From positions 1 through 64,000 of the IMG/VR virus record IMGVR_UViG_3300029267_002354: a stretch of 64,000 bases of DNA; one strand, 5' to 3'. Below are positions 39,307 through 48,074 of the stretch, piece by piece; position 1 is the stretch's first letter, and each line of letters begins with the position of its first letter. The notes under the pieces were generated by a model. That model did not search any database and was not told the DNA's origin. It worked only from the letters and a program-made list of their open reading frames with translations. The DNA is from a virus. The position numbers and the translations under genes were made by a program.

Positions 39307-39801
39307 GTGATTCTGATTGACCTGAACCAAAGCGAAGTGACCCTTCAGGTTTATGCCATGAATCCGGACGGATCTCAGAAGCTCGATGTGACTTCAGGGA
39401 CCGTCCGCGTGTACTACATGAACGCTGGTGTCGAGCAGGAGGTTCTCGCGGCGACGCCCCTGGTTCAGGTCGGAGCGACCAATGTCTGGCGGTACACTTG
39501 GAACCCTGCGTCTCTTCCGGTGAGGGAGTACGTTGCCGAGTACAAGATCAATGACGTGGTGAGGTCGGCGAAGATCAGCGAGGACGTTGTGGTTCGTGAC
39601 ATTGCCACTCAGACAGACCTCCTGATCATCAAGGCGGATGTCGAGTTGATCAAGAAGGTGGAGACGGGGCGTTGGAAGATCGAGAGCAACCAGATGACCT
39701 TCTATGATGACGATGGCGTGACTCCGTTGCTGGTCTACAACCTGTACGATGACGCTGGTGTTCCGTCGATGACGGATGTGTTCGAGAGAAGGGAACCGTG
39801 A
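39307..39801 (+). CDS. Hypothetical tail-module protein
   Basis: A GTG at 39307 follows GGAGAGGTG. The 164-residue product is beta-rich at the N terminus (LNQSEVTLQVYAMNPDGS, TVRVYYMNAGVEQEV), like an Ig-type decoration domain. The C-terminal segment (RWKIESNQMTFYDDDGV, YDDAGVPSM) resembles the ends of small phage tail or baseplate proteins. The next gene's GTG overlaps its stop. Confidence 0.55.
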   Translation: MILIDLNQSEVTLQVYAMNPDGSQKLDVTSGTVRVYYMNAGVEQEVLAATPLVQVGATNVWRYTWNPASLPVREYVAEYKINDVVRSAKISEDVVVRDIATQTDLLIIKADVELIKKVETGRWKIESNQMTFYDDDGVTPLLVYNLYDDAGVPSMTDVFERREP

Positions 39802-39965
39802 ACAGGATCATCACGAGAGGGATGGGGCCGCGCCACCTCCTGGTGACCAGGGGGTACGGGATTAGTAGTGCGGTTCAGAAGTTCCGCGAGATTCTCAACC
39901 TCGTCTCGAAAATCGGGACGAGTCTTTCGTTGGTGTCGAAATGGAAGAAGACAGACTGTGCCTGA
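39798..39965 (+). CDS. Small tail-region protein
   Basis: A GTGA overlap with the previous stop starts a 55-residue protein. Its opening, NRIITRGMGPRHLLVTRGYG, resembles short proteins often found in this part of myovirus tail operons. The C-terminal part is a helix (VQKFREILNLVSKIG). The gene is too short for automatic length cut-offs but has good coupling on both sides. Confidence 0.6.
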   Translation: MNRIITRGMGPRHLLVTRGYGISSAVQKFREILNLVSKIGTSLSLVSKWKKTDCA

Positions 39966-40096
39966 CATCGAAGATCGGATCCATTGTGGATGAGGGGATA
40001 TCCCTGGTCTCCCAGGTGTCTCCTTCTCTGGAGCTGGTATCCAAGACGTCGGATGGGCTTGAACTGGTTTCAAAGATAGAGGTGGAAGAGATATGA
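39941..40096 (+). CDS. Small repetitive protein (LVSK repeats)
   Basis: An ATG at 39941, inside the end of the previous gene, opens a 51-residue frame ending as ATGA over the next start. The sequence contains related units (ISLVSQVSPS, LELVSKTSDG, LELVSKIEVE). The previous product also has LNLVSKIGTSLSLVSK. The ribosome-binding site is weak. It is probably coding because of tight coupling and the repeat in the same frame. Confidence 0.5.
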   Translation: MEEDRLCLTSKIGSIVDEGISLVSQVSPSLELVSKTSDGLELVSKIEVEEI

Positions 40097-40401
40097 GTTG
40101 TGATGCAGCATGTAGTGGTCCCAGCAACTATTTCGTTGGGGATGCCGGAACATTGATCACCGTTGATACGTGCAGTGACATCACGGCGGCGACGCTTGCT
40201 GCCCTGGATGTGATGAAGCCGGACGGGTCCACGGATCGATGGGTTGGCTCAGTGGTGGACACTACAAAGATTCAGTACGTCGTGAGTGTTGGTGACTTTG
40301 ACCAAGTCGGGGAGTACCGACTCCAGGCGTACATTGAGATGCCAGGGTGGCAGGGCTGGGGGAACACCGTGACGTTCAAGGTCTCTGCACGGTTCCAATA
40401 A
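40093..40401 (+). CDS. Small beta-rich tail-module protein
   Basis: The 102-residue protein contains TLITVDTCSDITAATLAAL and EYRLQAYIEMPGWQGWG, a pattern of small Ig-like or BppU-like domains seen in phage baseplate and fibre-associated proteins. It has start and stop overlaps with both neighbours (ATGA and TAATG). Confidence 0.55.
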   Translation: MSCDAACSGPSNYFVGDAGTLITVDTCSDITAATLAALDVMKPDGSTDRWVGSVVDTTKIQYVVSVGDFDQVGEYRLQAYIEMPGWQGWGNTVTFKVSARFQ

Positions 40402-41267
40402 TGGCGAAGAAGATCAGGTTCAAGAAGCCGAGGATTTCGACGAACTCTCCTGTTCTTGGGATGTTTGGGCTCCGGAGCTACGTCAAAACTTTCAACCTCA
40501 TGGCGAAAGACATGCCAAAGCGGATGCAGCGTGGTCGGCAGCTGTTTTTGCTCTCGGTTGGTGGCATGGTTCGCGATAGCGTGCAGCGTCTTGCGCCTGA
40601 GATTGACATGGGCGATGAGGGGTTTGAGTACAAGGAGCATCTGAAGGTTGCCCTGGTGAGTGGAGAGGTGGACGGAATGGATGCGGTGGCCATCTTCTTC
40701 GATAATGCGAAAGTCAAGCTCAGCTCCGAGAACATGGATCAGAAGGTTCTCTATTTCCAGGCGACAGAGAGGTCTCCAGAGTGGGTGAATGTGCTCATGG
40801 TGTATGGCCCGTGGCCTGCGACGATGGTGCCTGTTCCGTTTGACAACATGGATGCGAAGGTTGTCTCGCGGAATGCCAGGGAGGACGAGATAAAGGCGCT
40901 TGCGGGGCGTCTGTACGTGAAGCGTGGGGACATAGAGACGGACCTTCGCAGGGCCGGTGCGACGAAGGTGACGATCGACAAGACGCCTCACGGGGCGGGT
41001 ATTGTGGTTCATGAAGATGTCGGATATAATGTTTTGCGTGCTGAGTTTGGTTTTGACGGTGAGTCCCAGAAGGCGCACTGGAGGCCAGCTCTGAAAGAGG
41101 TGAAGGGGAAGGTTCCAGATCTGATGAAGCGGTACCTCATGTATCTCAAAACTGGCCGGGAGAGTTTTTTTGAATTGCCATCTGATATCGTGCGCGCTAC
41201 GGTATCAGAGTTGAACAAAGGGGCGAAGTTCGCGAGTGAATTGGCCCCGTTTGCCCCGAAAGGGTAG
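40401..41267 (+). CDS. Hypothetical tail-module protein
   Basis: The 288-residue product is basic at the N terminus (KKIRFKKPRIS). It then has FNLMAKDMPKRMQRGRQ and LSVGGMVRDSVQRLAPE, reminiscent of HK97 gp10-like tail-completion proteins, which start with a helix binding the tail end. Later parts are strand-rich. A tail completion role is a guess from these features and gene order. Confidence 0.5.
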   Translation: MAKKIRFKKPRISTNSPVLGMFGLRSYVKTFNLMAKDMPKRMQRGRQLFLLSVGGMVRDSVQRLAPEIDMGDEGFEYKEHLKVALVSGEVDGMDAVAIFFDNAKVKLSSENMDQKVLYFQATERSPEWVNVLMVYGPWPATMVPVPFDNMDAKVVSRNAREDEIKALAGRLYVKRGDIETDLRRAGATKVTIDKTPHGAGIVVHEDVGYNVLRAEFGFDGESQKAHWRPALKEVKGKVPDLMKRYLMYLKTGRESFFELPSDIVRATVSELNKGAKFASELAPFAPKG

Positions 41268-41282
41268 TTGAAAGGTGAAGTG

Positions 41283-41570
41283 ATGCCAGAAGTTTCAAGG
41301 TTGGACGATCTGAATTCGACATTGGTTGGTGTGGAGAACGAGCTTCTAAAGCGGAAGGTGCAGCGCCAGGACGACACAATCGACGGCGCCATGGACATCA
41401 TCAACAAGGCCGCAGAGGATGGCGCGATCGAAGTCAAGGATTGCGACGGTTGTGGCGGGGACGAACCGGATCCGGATGGTGGTTCAGAGGAAGAGCCCGA
41501 GGGCGGCGATGGGGATGACGGTGGAGATGATGGCGACGGCGGTGACGATGGTGGCGGCGAGGGCGACTGA
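41283..41570 (+). CDS. Small protein with acidic Gly/Asp-rich tail
   Basis: The 95-residue product has a helical N-terminal half (VENELLKRKVQRQDDTIDG), CDGCGG, and a C-terminal tail made almost entirely of Asp, Gly and Glu. The tail is probably disordered. I chose ATG 41283 over TTG 41268. The function is unknown. Confidence 0.5.
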   Translation: MPEVSRLDDLNSTLVGVENELLKRKVQRQDDTIDGAMDIINKAAEDGAIEVKDCDGCGGDEPDPDGGSEEEPEGGDGDDGGDDGDGGDDGGGEGD

Positions 41571-41573
41571 AAA

Positions 41574-41587
41574 CGAACTCAAGTTCG
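41574..41587. repeat. Dispersed palindrome copy 8 (CGAACTCAAGTTCG)
   Basis: Sits in the intergenic gap right after a stop codon, followed by the AGAGGGT ribosome-binding site for the ATG at 41600. Confidence 0.9.
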
Positions 41588-41599
41588 CAGAGGGTCTGA

Positions 41600-42346
41600 A
41601 TGAGCATACTTGGAACAGTGAGCCTTCGTGATTGGGACGAAGGATGCATGAAGACCCTTGGGGCGGACATTTCAACATACCAGGTGGACGGAGACACGCG
41701 CGCGATCTACACGGTGGACGTGCCGTACCTCGATTCCGGCTTTGCAGACTTGGGCGACAGGGTTCCAGTCCAGTTCCAGGATCCGGAGGATGTGTACCAG
41801 CCGTTCGTCTTGCCGTGTTTTCAGTTTCGTCAGAACGATCTGACGCCTGCGTTTGACAGACATCCCTGGTACACGTGGGTCGCCCGTGCACCGGCTGATG
41901 ACGCTGTGGAGATCATCCTCCCGGACGGAACGAAGGGGTACGACAAGTACAAGAACCAGTGGAGGGCGACTCAGTTCGACATCACGTACGATTGTATGGT
42001 GCTTGCCAGGCGTAAGCAGGAGGCGCTCCTCATGCTCTTCTACGCTCTTCGGCACTTCATCCCACCTTGGTTCATTTTCAAAGTTGTTGACAGCAAGGGT
42101 GATGTGCGAGAATATGATGCAGGAGAGATGACAATTTCGAATACTTCGGAGTTGGCGGACATCGCGGAGAGGACAGTGAGCTACACGATCTCATTCACGG
42201 TCAGAGCGGAGGTTGACATCCACGATGATCGTGTGTTCGCAGCCATGGTCGAACCGCATGTGACTTACGCACGGTACACACCCTCTGAGATTTCAGAAAT
42301 CAACCAGAAGAATCGGGACGTCCGTCTCGGTATCTCAGAAAGCTAG
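41600..42346 (+). CDS. Hypothetical tail-module protein (possible tail terminator/baseplate)
   Basis: The 248-residue protein lies directly before the sheath operon. It contains IYTVDVPYLDSGFADLGDRVPVQ, a central WYTWVARAPADDAVEIILPDG and helix QEALLMLFYALRHFIPPW. T4-like tail terminators (gp3/gp15) occupy this position, but no diagnostic motif is visible. Confidence 0.5.
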   Translation: MSILGTVSLRDWDEGCMKTLGADISTYQVDGDTRAIYTVDVPYLDSGFADLGDRVPVQFQDPEDVYQPFVLPCFQFRQNDLTPAFDRHPWYTWVARAPADDAVEIILPDGTKGYDKYKNQWRATQFDITYDCMVLARRKQEALLMLFYALRHFIPPWFIFKVVDSKGDVREYDAGEMTISNTSELADIAERTVSYTISFTVRAEVDIHDDRVFAAMVEPHVTYARYTPSEISEINQKNRDVRLGISES

Positions 42347-42354
42347 GAGGAATC

Positions 42355-42858
42355 ATGCCGTGGTTTTACTATTCAGGAAATGTCCCTCGATCGGTACAGG
42401 TGAAAAAAGGTCTTTCGATTGCCTTGAAGCCTCACAGTAAGGTTGAGATCTTCGACGTGAACACCCCCGAGGTGAAGGCACTCAAGAAAAAGGGAGATCT
42501 TCGTCTGACTTCGAAGCCGAAGGGTGCTGTTTCACTGAAGGATGCCCCGACGATGTCCGCGAAGGATGTCGAGAAGGTCACCCCGAAGTCGAATCTCGCG
42601 AAGGTTGTCGCGGAGAAGGGTGTGACCGGAAAGAAGGGGCAGACGCCGAAGTCGAAGAAGCCCGAGATGACAGAGGGTGAGACGCAGGCTGCCTCGAAAA
42701 ACAAACCGGTCGAAGAGTCCAAGCCCGACACTAAGGGATCGGACGTCGAAAAAGCTGAAGATGTTGACGTGTTGTCGAATGCTGAAAGTGGCCCCGATGG
42801 AGATGGGGACGGCAAGAAAAAGAAAGCAAGAAAAGGCCGTGGCCGCAAAGGTCAGTAG
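42355..42858 (+). CDS. Basic, Lys-rich protein
   Basis: The 167-residue product begins with a small beta domain (residues ~1-50, FYYSGNVPRSVQVKKG), resembling the start of short phage structural proteins. The rest is low-complexity Lys/Glu/Pro, ending KKKKARKGRGRKGQ. It may be a structural protein with a DNA- or polyanion-binding tail. Confidence 0.5.
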   Translation: MPWFYYSGNVPRSVQVKKGLSIALKPHSKVEIFDVNTPEVKALKKKGDLRLTSKPKGAVSLKDAPTMSAKDVEKVTPKSNLAKVVAEKGVTGKKGQTPKSKKPEMTEGETQAASKNKPVEESKPDTKGSDVEKAEDVDVLSNAESGPDGDGDGKKKKARKGRGRKGQ

Positions 42859-42883
42859 GTCCTAGACAACACGGAGACAGAAA

Positions 42884-45664
42884 ATGCCCGAGTACACTTA
42901 CCCTGGCCCACGAATCCAAGAAGTATCAGGTGGTCCTGGCCCGATCGCAGGGGTTTCGACATCGAATCTCGGCCTGATCGGCTTCACAAAGAAGGGACCC
43001 GTCGACGAGCCGATTCTGTCGACGAGCTTCAATGAGTTCAAGGCTTCCTTCGGTGACTTCACTGAGGACGGCCTGACCCCGACGATGGCGTATGCCTTCT
43101 TCCAGAACGGTGGCCAGCGGCTCTACACGGTGCGTGTGACTGCCTCGGATGCCGAGGATGCGCTCTGGGATTACCTCTACTCGATCACGAGTGCGAGCCC
43201 TGAGGAGCTTGGCGACACCGCCGAGGGGACCGGAATCTACAGCCTGCAGATCGACAATGCTCCGATCGATCCGACCAGTGTTGAGATCACGTTCAACAGC
43301 GGATCTACGGACAATGTGTTCACCGACGCTGCTGGCGATGGCGTTCTCACGAAGACGAGCGGCGCGGGATCTGGCGGGACGGGTTCGATCAACTACACCA
43401 CAGGTGAAGTGAGCATCACCCTCGCCGTGCCTGGAGACTACACGGGTGGCGCGGACAAGATCGAGGCCGTGTACGACTACGTGGTGTTCCAGTTCCGGAT
43501 GAAGTGGCCGGGCGAGGCTGGGAACTACTACCGCGTGAGCATCGTGCCTGGAGACAGCGACTACCTCACTCAGGCGACCGCTTCCTACAGCAGGTTCACG
43601 GTCCTGGTCGAGGAGGATACCGACGCTGGTGTGACCGGTGTTCCGTCTTGGGTGACGGTCGAGCAGTTCACCGACCTCGTGTTCAACGACACGAGCAGCC
43701 CGAACTACATCGAGACGGTCATCAATGCCGACTACAACGGATCGGACATCATCGAGGTCGTCGGTTACGGCAACGAGATGAATCCTCCTGAGCTGCAGGG
43801 GACCCAGGTCACCGCAGAGGACTTCTCGGGAACGATGGTCCATTCGGATGGATCTTCCGCGTCGACACCGGACGTCTACGATGGGCTCTGGAAGGGGTGG
43901 ACGTACGATCTGGCCAACGGATGCTTCCCGACGACGTTCGATGCGAGCTTCAAGTTCTCGGATGGCGCGATCTACGCTTCCGGCGCGGATGACTCGGGTG
44001 GATCAGGAAACGCTTTCCTGACCGACTCGACGGCGGCGTGGCCGGTGAACGGCCTGGTCGGTCTGATTCTGTACAACACAGCCGACGGAAGCCATGGTGT
44101 CATCACGGCGAATACCGCGACGACGGCGACGGCGACTCTGGCCGGTGGTACCGGGAACGACTGGGACGACACCGACACCTACGAGATCCGGGCTCCTTTG
44201 AGGATCGGAACGGGTGCGGCGGGTCCGGTTGCGGTGGCGGATGTTGTTTCACCTGGAAGCACTTCTGTCCCGGCGGCGATCACTCCGAGTTCGGTGAAGA
44301 TCACTGTTCAGCTGACCACGGCTGGATCCCAGGTTATCGTCGATGACGGATCTGGAAACCTGTGGGATGGTGTGGCTGGTGCATGTGGAACGATCGACTA
44401 CACGACGGGCCAGATTGCCTACTCCGGTACCGATGATCAGATCGACATCAGCGGTGTCACGGCGTGGGCCGCCGACACGATCGTTGCTGGTGCTCCGATT
44501 TGGTTCGCGTGCGACTACGCGACTGCGATCTCGGTTGTGGACGACGGTGATGGGAATCTGTCGCTCAACACGACACAGGCGACTGGGTACCCGCAGAAGT
44601 TCATCTTGGACGAGAACGGCACCAACGAGATCGACTACGACACTGGCGGGTTCACTCTGACGTGGGCCGTCTCCGGATCCCCGGCGCTTGGACCGGGTGG
44701 CGCGACTGCTCAGACGGCGGACTACTACACGCAGCCTGACGAGAGCGTGACGGGGCAGATGACGGGCGGATCCGACGGCTCGGCCCTGACATCGAATGAT
44801 GTCGTTGGGGCGACCCTGGCGGCGGACCAGCGCGGTCTGTGGGCGTTCGGCAAGGTGGATGAGCTGATGCAGCTCGTGGCCTCGGACTTCCAGACGGACA
44901 CGACGGTTGCCGACTCGCTGATCACCTACGCCGAGCTGAACAAGGACAAGTTCGTGATCCTGACGGTCCCGGCAGGTCTCACTCCGCAGGAGGCGGTCAA
45001 CTGGAAGAAGTTCCAGCTGCAGAAGTTCACCTCCTACGCGGCGCTGTACTACCCGCACATCAAGATCATCGACCCGGTCACCGAGGTGGCCACAGATGTT
45101 CCTTGCGGTGGTCACGTCGCGGGTGTGTACGCGCGAACGGACATCACGAAGAACGTCGGCAAGGCTCCGGCTGGTGTCGAGGATGGGAAGATCAACTGGG
45201 CGGTTGGACTGGAGCTGGATCTCACCAGGGACCAGGTCGGCGTCTGCTACCCGGAGAAGATCAACTGCCTCGTTCAGTGGCCGCAGACCGGACGTTGCGT
45301 CTGGGGCGCTCGTACCCTCGATATCGCGGGTGGAGAGTGGCCGTACATCCAGATGCGGCGCCTGTTCATGTTCTGCGAGAAGTCGGTGTTCAACGCGACG
45401 CACACGCATGTGTTCAAGAACAACGGTCCTTCTCTGTGGGCCGCGATCCGGACCCAGGTTTCGAGCTTCCTTCTGGGGCTCTACCAGGCCGGATACTTCG
45501 CCGGAACCAGCGCAGAGGATGCGTTCTACGTGATCTGCGACCGGACGAACAACCCGCAGAACACGGTGGATCAGGGGCTCGTTTTCTGCGACATCGGTAT
45601 CGCACCGAACAAGCCTGCGGAATTCATAGTATTCCGGTTCCAGCAGAAGGCTCTGACCGCGTAA
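42884..45664 (+). CDS. Tail sheath protein
   Basis: The 926-residue product is long for a sheath (T4 gp18 is about 660) because of inserted beta domains. The N terminus has PGPRIQEVSGGPGPIAGVSTSN and LIGFTKKGPVDEP. The C-terminal ~250 residues are typical: AALYYPHIKIIDP, GHVAGVYARTDI, KINCLVQWP, CVWGARTLDI, YIQMRRLFMF, EDAFYVICD and a final EFIVFRFQQ. Inserts include a SINYTTGEV-type domain (about 128-200) and the LTDSTAAW/ITANTATT domain (about 362-437), probably on the outside. Codons are highly biased, suggesting high expression. Confidence 0.9.
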   Translation: MPEYTYPGPRIQEVSGGPGPIAGVSTSNLGLIGFTKKGPVDEPILSTSFNEFKASFGDFTEDGLTPTMAYAFFQNGGQRLYTVRVTASDAEDALWDYLYSITSASPEELGDTAEGTGIYSLQIDNAPIDPTSVEITFNSGSTDNVFTDAAGDGVLTKTSGAGSGGTGSINYTTGEVSITLAVPGDYTGGADKIEAVYDYVVFQFRMKWPGEAGNYYRVSIVPGDSDYLTQATASYSRFTVLVEEDTDAGVTGVPSWVTVEQFTDLVFNDTSSPNYIETVINADYNGSDIIEVVGYGNEMNPPELQGTQVTAEDFSGTMVHSDGSSASTPDVYDGLWKGWTYDLANGCFPTTFDASFKFSDGAIYASGADDSGGSGNAFLTDSTAAWPVNGLVGLILYNTADGSHGVITANTATTATATLAGGTGNDWDDTDTYEIRAPLRIGTGAAGPVAVADVVSPGSTSVPAAITPSSVKITVQLTTAGSQVIVDDGSGNLWDGVAGACGTIDYTTGQIAYSGTDDQIDISGVTAWAADTIVAGAPIWFACDYATAISVVDDGDGNLSLNTTQATGYPQKFILDENGTNEIDYDTGGFTLTWAVSGSPALGPGGATAQTADYYTQPDESVTGQMTGGSDGSALTSNDVVGATLAADQRGLWAFGKVDELMQLVASDFQTDTTVADSLITYAELNKDKFVILTVPAGLTPQEAVNWKKFQLQKFTSYAALYYPHIKIIDPVTEVATDVPCGGHVAGVYARTDITKNVGKAPAGVEDGKINWAVGLELDLTRDQVGVCYPEKINCLVQWPQTGRCVWGARTLDIAGGEWPYIQMRRLFMFCEKSVFNATHTHVFKNNGPSLWAAIRTQVSSFLLGLYQAGYFAGTSAEDAFYVICDRTNNPQNTVDQGLVFCDIGIAPNKPAEFIVFRFQQKALTA

Positions 45665-45682
45665 GCGGGATAGGGGATTGAG

Positions 45683-46447
45683 ATGACCACTACGGTAATA
45701 CCGGTAGTCTCTATTCAGGAAGTGTACAGTACGGGGCAGATCAATGGATCCGCCCCGGACGGTACGCCGACTGATGAGCAGGAGTACAGGGGCAGGATCC
45801 AGAAATGGCTGGCTGGCTCTGTTGGCGGGGAATTCGATGCTCCAGATCTGACCGGCATGCGTGTCGAGCAGGTGTTCTGGTTCATCGAGGCCGCCTCAAC
45901 TCCCAATGTCGACATCTACCTGGTGGACGACAATGGGACTGAGTACCTCATCGATTCACAGAATCTTGCGAGCGGATCGTGGGCTCAGACCAACCACGGG
46001 ATCATGGTTCCTCCGGGGTTCAAGATCCGCGTCAAGTCCGATCAGGCAATTGGTGCTGCGGTCCCGATCGTCTCTGAGGACACTGGGGTTACCGGTGATG
46101 GTGTGTCTGCGGACTACGAACTTGTGTTCGCTGAGACGCCTGTCAAGGCTGGGACGGTATCCATTGTGGCTGGGAGCGTGACGTTCACGGATCCTGGCTC
46201 GGATGGAATTCTGGTTGGTGCCGGTGGCGGTGGGGGATCTGGGACGATCGATTATCTGACTGGTGTCGCGACGATTACCCTGAACACGCCATCAGATTTC
46301 AATGCGGTGAATGCGCTTGCGAGCTACACCCACGAGAAATTCGGGCGTGTGGGGATCGTGATTCACCAGGGATGGGGACAGCCAACGCCGAGTCAGACTG
46401 GAATGATTGGCAAAGAGAGTCTTCCTCCGTCCATGCAGCGGGCGTAG
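45683..46447 (+). CDS. Tail-module protein with sheath-type beta domain
   Basis: The 254-residue product begins with strands (VIPVVSIQEVYSTG) and a domain with FWFIEAASTPNVDIYLVDD, like membrane-facing or decoration lectins. The C-terminal part contains TVSIVAGSVTFTD and GTIDYLTGVATITL. That part is related to inserts in the sheath protein just upstream. It may decorate the tail surface. Confidence 0.55.
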   Translation: MTTTVIPVVSIQEVYSTGQINGSAPDGTPTDEQEYRGRIQKWLAGSVGGEFDAPDLTGMRVEQVFWFIEAASTPNVDIYLVDDNGTEYLIDSQNLASGSWAQTNHGIMVPPGFKIRVKSDQAIGAAVPIVSEDTGVTGDGVSADYELVFAETPVKAGTVSIVAGSVTFTDPGSDGILVGAGGGGGSGTIDYLTGVATITLNTPSDFNAVNALASYTHEKFGRVGIVIHQGWGQPTPSQTGMIGKESLPPSMQRA

Positions 46448-46466
46448 GAGTTAAGGAGAGAGAGAA

Positions 46467-46994
46467 ATGGCACGAGCAGCTGTTGATGATCTGATGCAAT
46501 CGTTCAGGTTTCACGTCGTTGCGACGACAGCCGACGCGACAAACCCTCTCGAATTCAGCCGTCCTGGCGAGTTCGAGGGAGGCGGGCAGGCTGGATTCCA
46601 AAGCGTGACGATTCCTGAGGTGAGCGTCGAGGCCACGGAGTACCGTGAGGGCACCTTCGTTTGGACCCAGAAATATCCTGGGCCGCCCACCGTATCGGAC
46701 GTGACTCTGATGCGAGGTGTGGCGAAGGCCGACACAACCTTCTACGACTGGGTCAGGGATAGCATCGACGGCGACGAGTATCGCTGCGATGTTACGATCT
46801 ACCACTACCAGCGCACAGAGATGGGTGCTGCGTCTCAGTCGGAGACGGGAGACACCTTCCGTCGGATCGAGTGCAAGAACTGCTTTGGTATGCGCGCCAA
46901 GCCAGCTGGTGATTTCGACTCCATGTCCGGGGAGGTATCCCTGGCCGAGGTCGACTTCGCGCTGGAGTCGTTCATCCTCGAACCGTCTGCATGA
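46467..46994 (+). CDS. Tail tube protein (gp19-like)
   Basis: The 175-residue protein opens with a helix (AAVDDLMQSFRFHVV), then FQSVTIPEVSVEATEYREG and TVSDVTLMRGVAKADTTFYDWV, which match the T4 gp19-type tube fold (two orthogonal beta sheets). The C terminus with VSLAEVDFALESF is also typical. It should stack as hexamers inside the sheath. Confidence 0.8.
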   Translation: MARAAVDDLMQSFRFHVVATTADATNPLEFSRPGEFEGGGQAGFQSVTIPEVSVEATEYREGTFVWTQKYPGPPTVSDVTLMRGVAKADTTFYDWVRDSIDGDEYRCDVTIYHYQRTEMGAASQSETGDTFRRIECKNCFGMRAKPAGDFDSMSGEVSLAEVDFALESFILEPSA

Positions 46995-47018
46995 TCTTCA
47001 GAGGGAGGAGCACCTTGA

Positions 47019-47576
47019 ATGGCCAGGAGTCGTGCAGCGGACTTTTTGCAGAACCATCGCTTCTGGCTACTTGATGTAGTTCCTAGCGCGACGTTCCCGT
47101 ATCTGGTTTTGGGCGCCCCTCTTCTCGGGTTTCAATCCATCACAACGCCGGAATACACAGCTGACGTCGACGAGATCAAGCAGCTGAATTCGATGTACAA
47201 GAGGCATGTGTACTCCGGTGGTGGGGTGGGACCGATCACGTTGACACGTGGGATGCTTGGATACGACGACACGTTTTGGCAGTGGATGTCGAGGGCTATT
47301 CGTGGGATCGATACGACGAATCGGGATCTTTTGTTGATTCAGTTTTCAAACATAAGTTTGTCCGGTCTTGATGCTGGTCCTGTCGAGGACTTGCCAGGAG
47401 ATGCCTGGGAGGGGAGAGCTTTTCTTCCGGCCAAAGCATGGCTTCTGTGGGATTGCATCCCGACGCGGTACAAAGCTGGATCGGACTTTGATGCCCAAAG
47501 TGGGCAGGTCAGCATTGCGGAGCTAGAGGTGCAACCGTGGGCTTTTACCGAAATCACACTCGGAAGCCCGTTATAG
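47019..47576 (+). CDS. Second tail-tube-like protein
   Basis: The 185-residue product is a paralogue of the preceding tube protein. It has FQSITTPEYTADVDEIKQ, GPITLTRGMLGYDDTFWQWM and a C-terminal QVSIAELEVQPW. T4 gp54 and gp48/gp19-related proteins form a tube-initiating ring, so this may be a tube-initiator or alternate tube subunit. Confidence 0.7.
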   Translation: MARSRAADFLQNHRFWLLDVVPSATFPYLVLGAPLLGFQSITTPEYTADVDEIKQLNSMYKRHVYSGGGVGPITLTRGMLGYDDTFWQWMSRAIRGIDTTNRDLLLIQFSNISLSGLDAGPVEDLPGDAWEGRAFLPAKAWLLWDCIPTRYKAGSDFDAQSGQVSIAELEVQPWAFTEITLGSPL

Positions 47577-47586
47577 GAGAAGAGTG

Positions 47587-48042
47587 ATGTCGAGGAAATT
47601 GGTAGAGGAGCTGAAAAGTTTTCTGGATGACAAGCCGGTCGTGGCCGAAGGGAATGAGATCTCCGAGGATCAGGATGGCGAAGAGAATCCAGAAGAGAGC
47701 GAAGTGAGTGTGTTGGATGAGGTCGACAGTCTCCTGGGTGACGAAGATCAGGAAGTTGGTGATCTCGAAGAGATGAAGGTGTATGAGGTTCCGAGGCGCA
47801 AGGCTGATCTCGACGAGAAGACACCGGCAAATCTGAAGAAGCGCGTGGCTCTTTTGAAGAGCGCGGCCAAGAAGGTCGAGGGGGCGATTGGGGATCTGGC
47901 GAAGATTCCGAAGCTCGACTTCATGGGGGATATCCCCCATTTCTCCGAGAAGCTCCATGATGCTCTTGTTGGCGAGGGTGCTGGCAGCGGGACCGGGCTC
48001 GTGGATCTAGCGAAGGGCTACGAGAAGGAAATGAAGAAGTAG
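47587..48042 (+). CDS. Possible tagged helical protein (MSRKLVEE)
   Basis: The 151-residue acidic product starts MSRKLVEELKSFLDD, resembling the L-x-E leaders of nearby proteins. It has an acidic middle (SEDQDGEENPEESEVSVLDE) and a C-terminal Lys-rich helical part (KKRVALLKSAAKKVEG). The ATG at 47587 follows GAGAAGAG. The function is unknown; T4 chaperones of tape measures occupy a similar place. Confidence 0.5.
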   Translation: MSRKLVEELKSFLDDKPVVAEGNEISEDQDGEENPEESEVSVLDEVDSLLGDEDQEVGDLEEMKVYEVPRRKADLDEKTPANLKKRVALLKSAAKKVEGAIGDLAKIPKLDFMGDIPHFSEKLHDALVGEGAGSGTGLVDLAKGYEKEMKK

Positions 48043-48044
48043 GA

Positions 48045-48058
48045 CGAACTCAAGTTCG
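48045..48058. repeat. Dispersed palindrome copy 9 (CGAACTCAAGTTCG)
   Basis: Just after a TAG stop and before the TTGGAGGAGAG ribosome-binding site of the next gene. Confidence 0.9.
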
Positions 48059-48074
48059 CTTGGAGGAGAGAATC

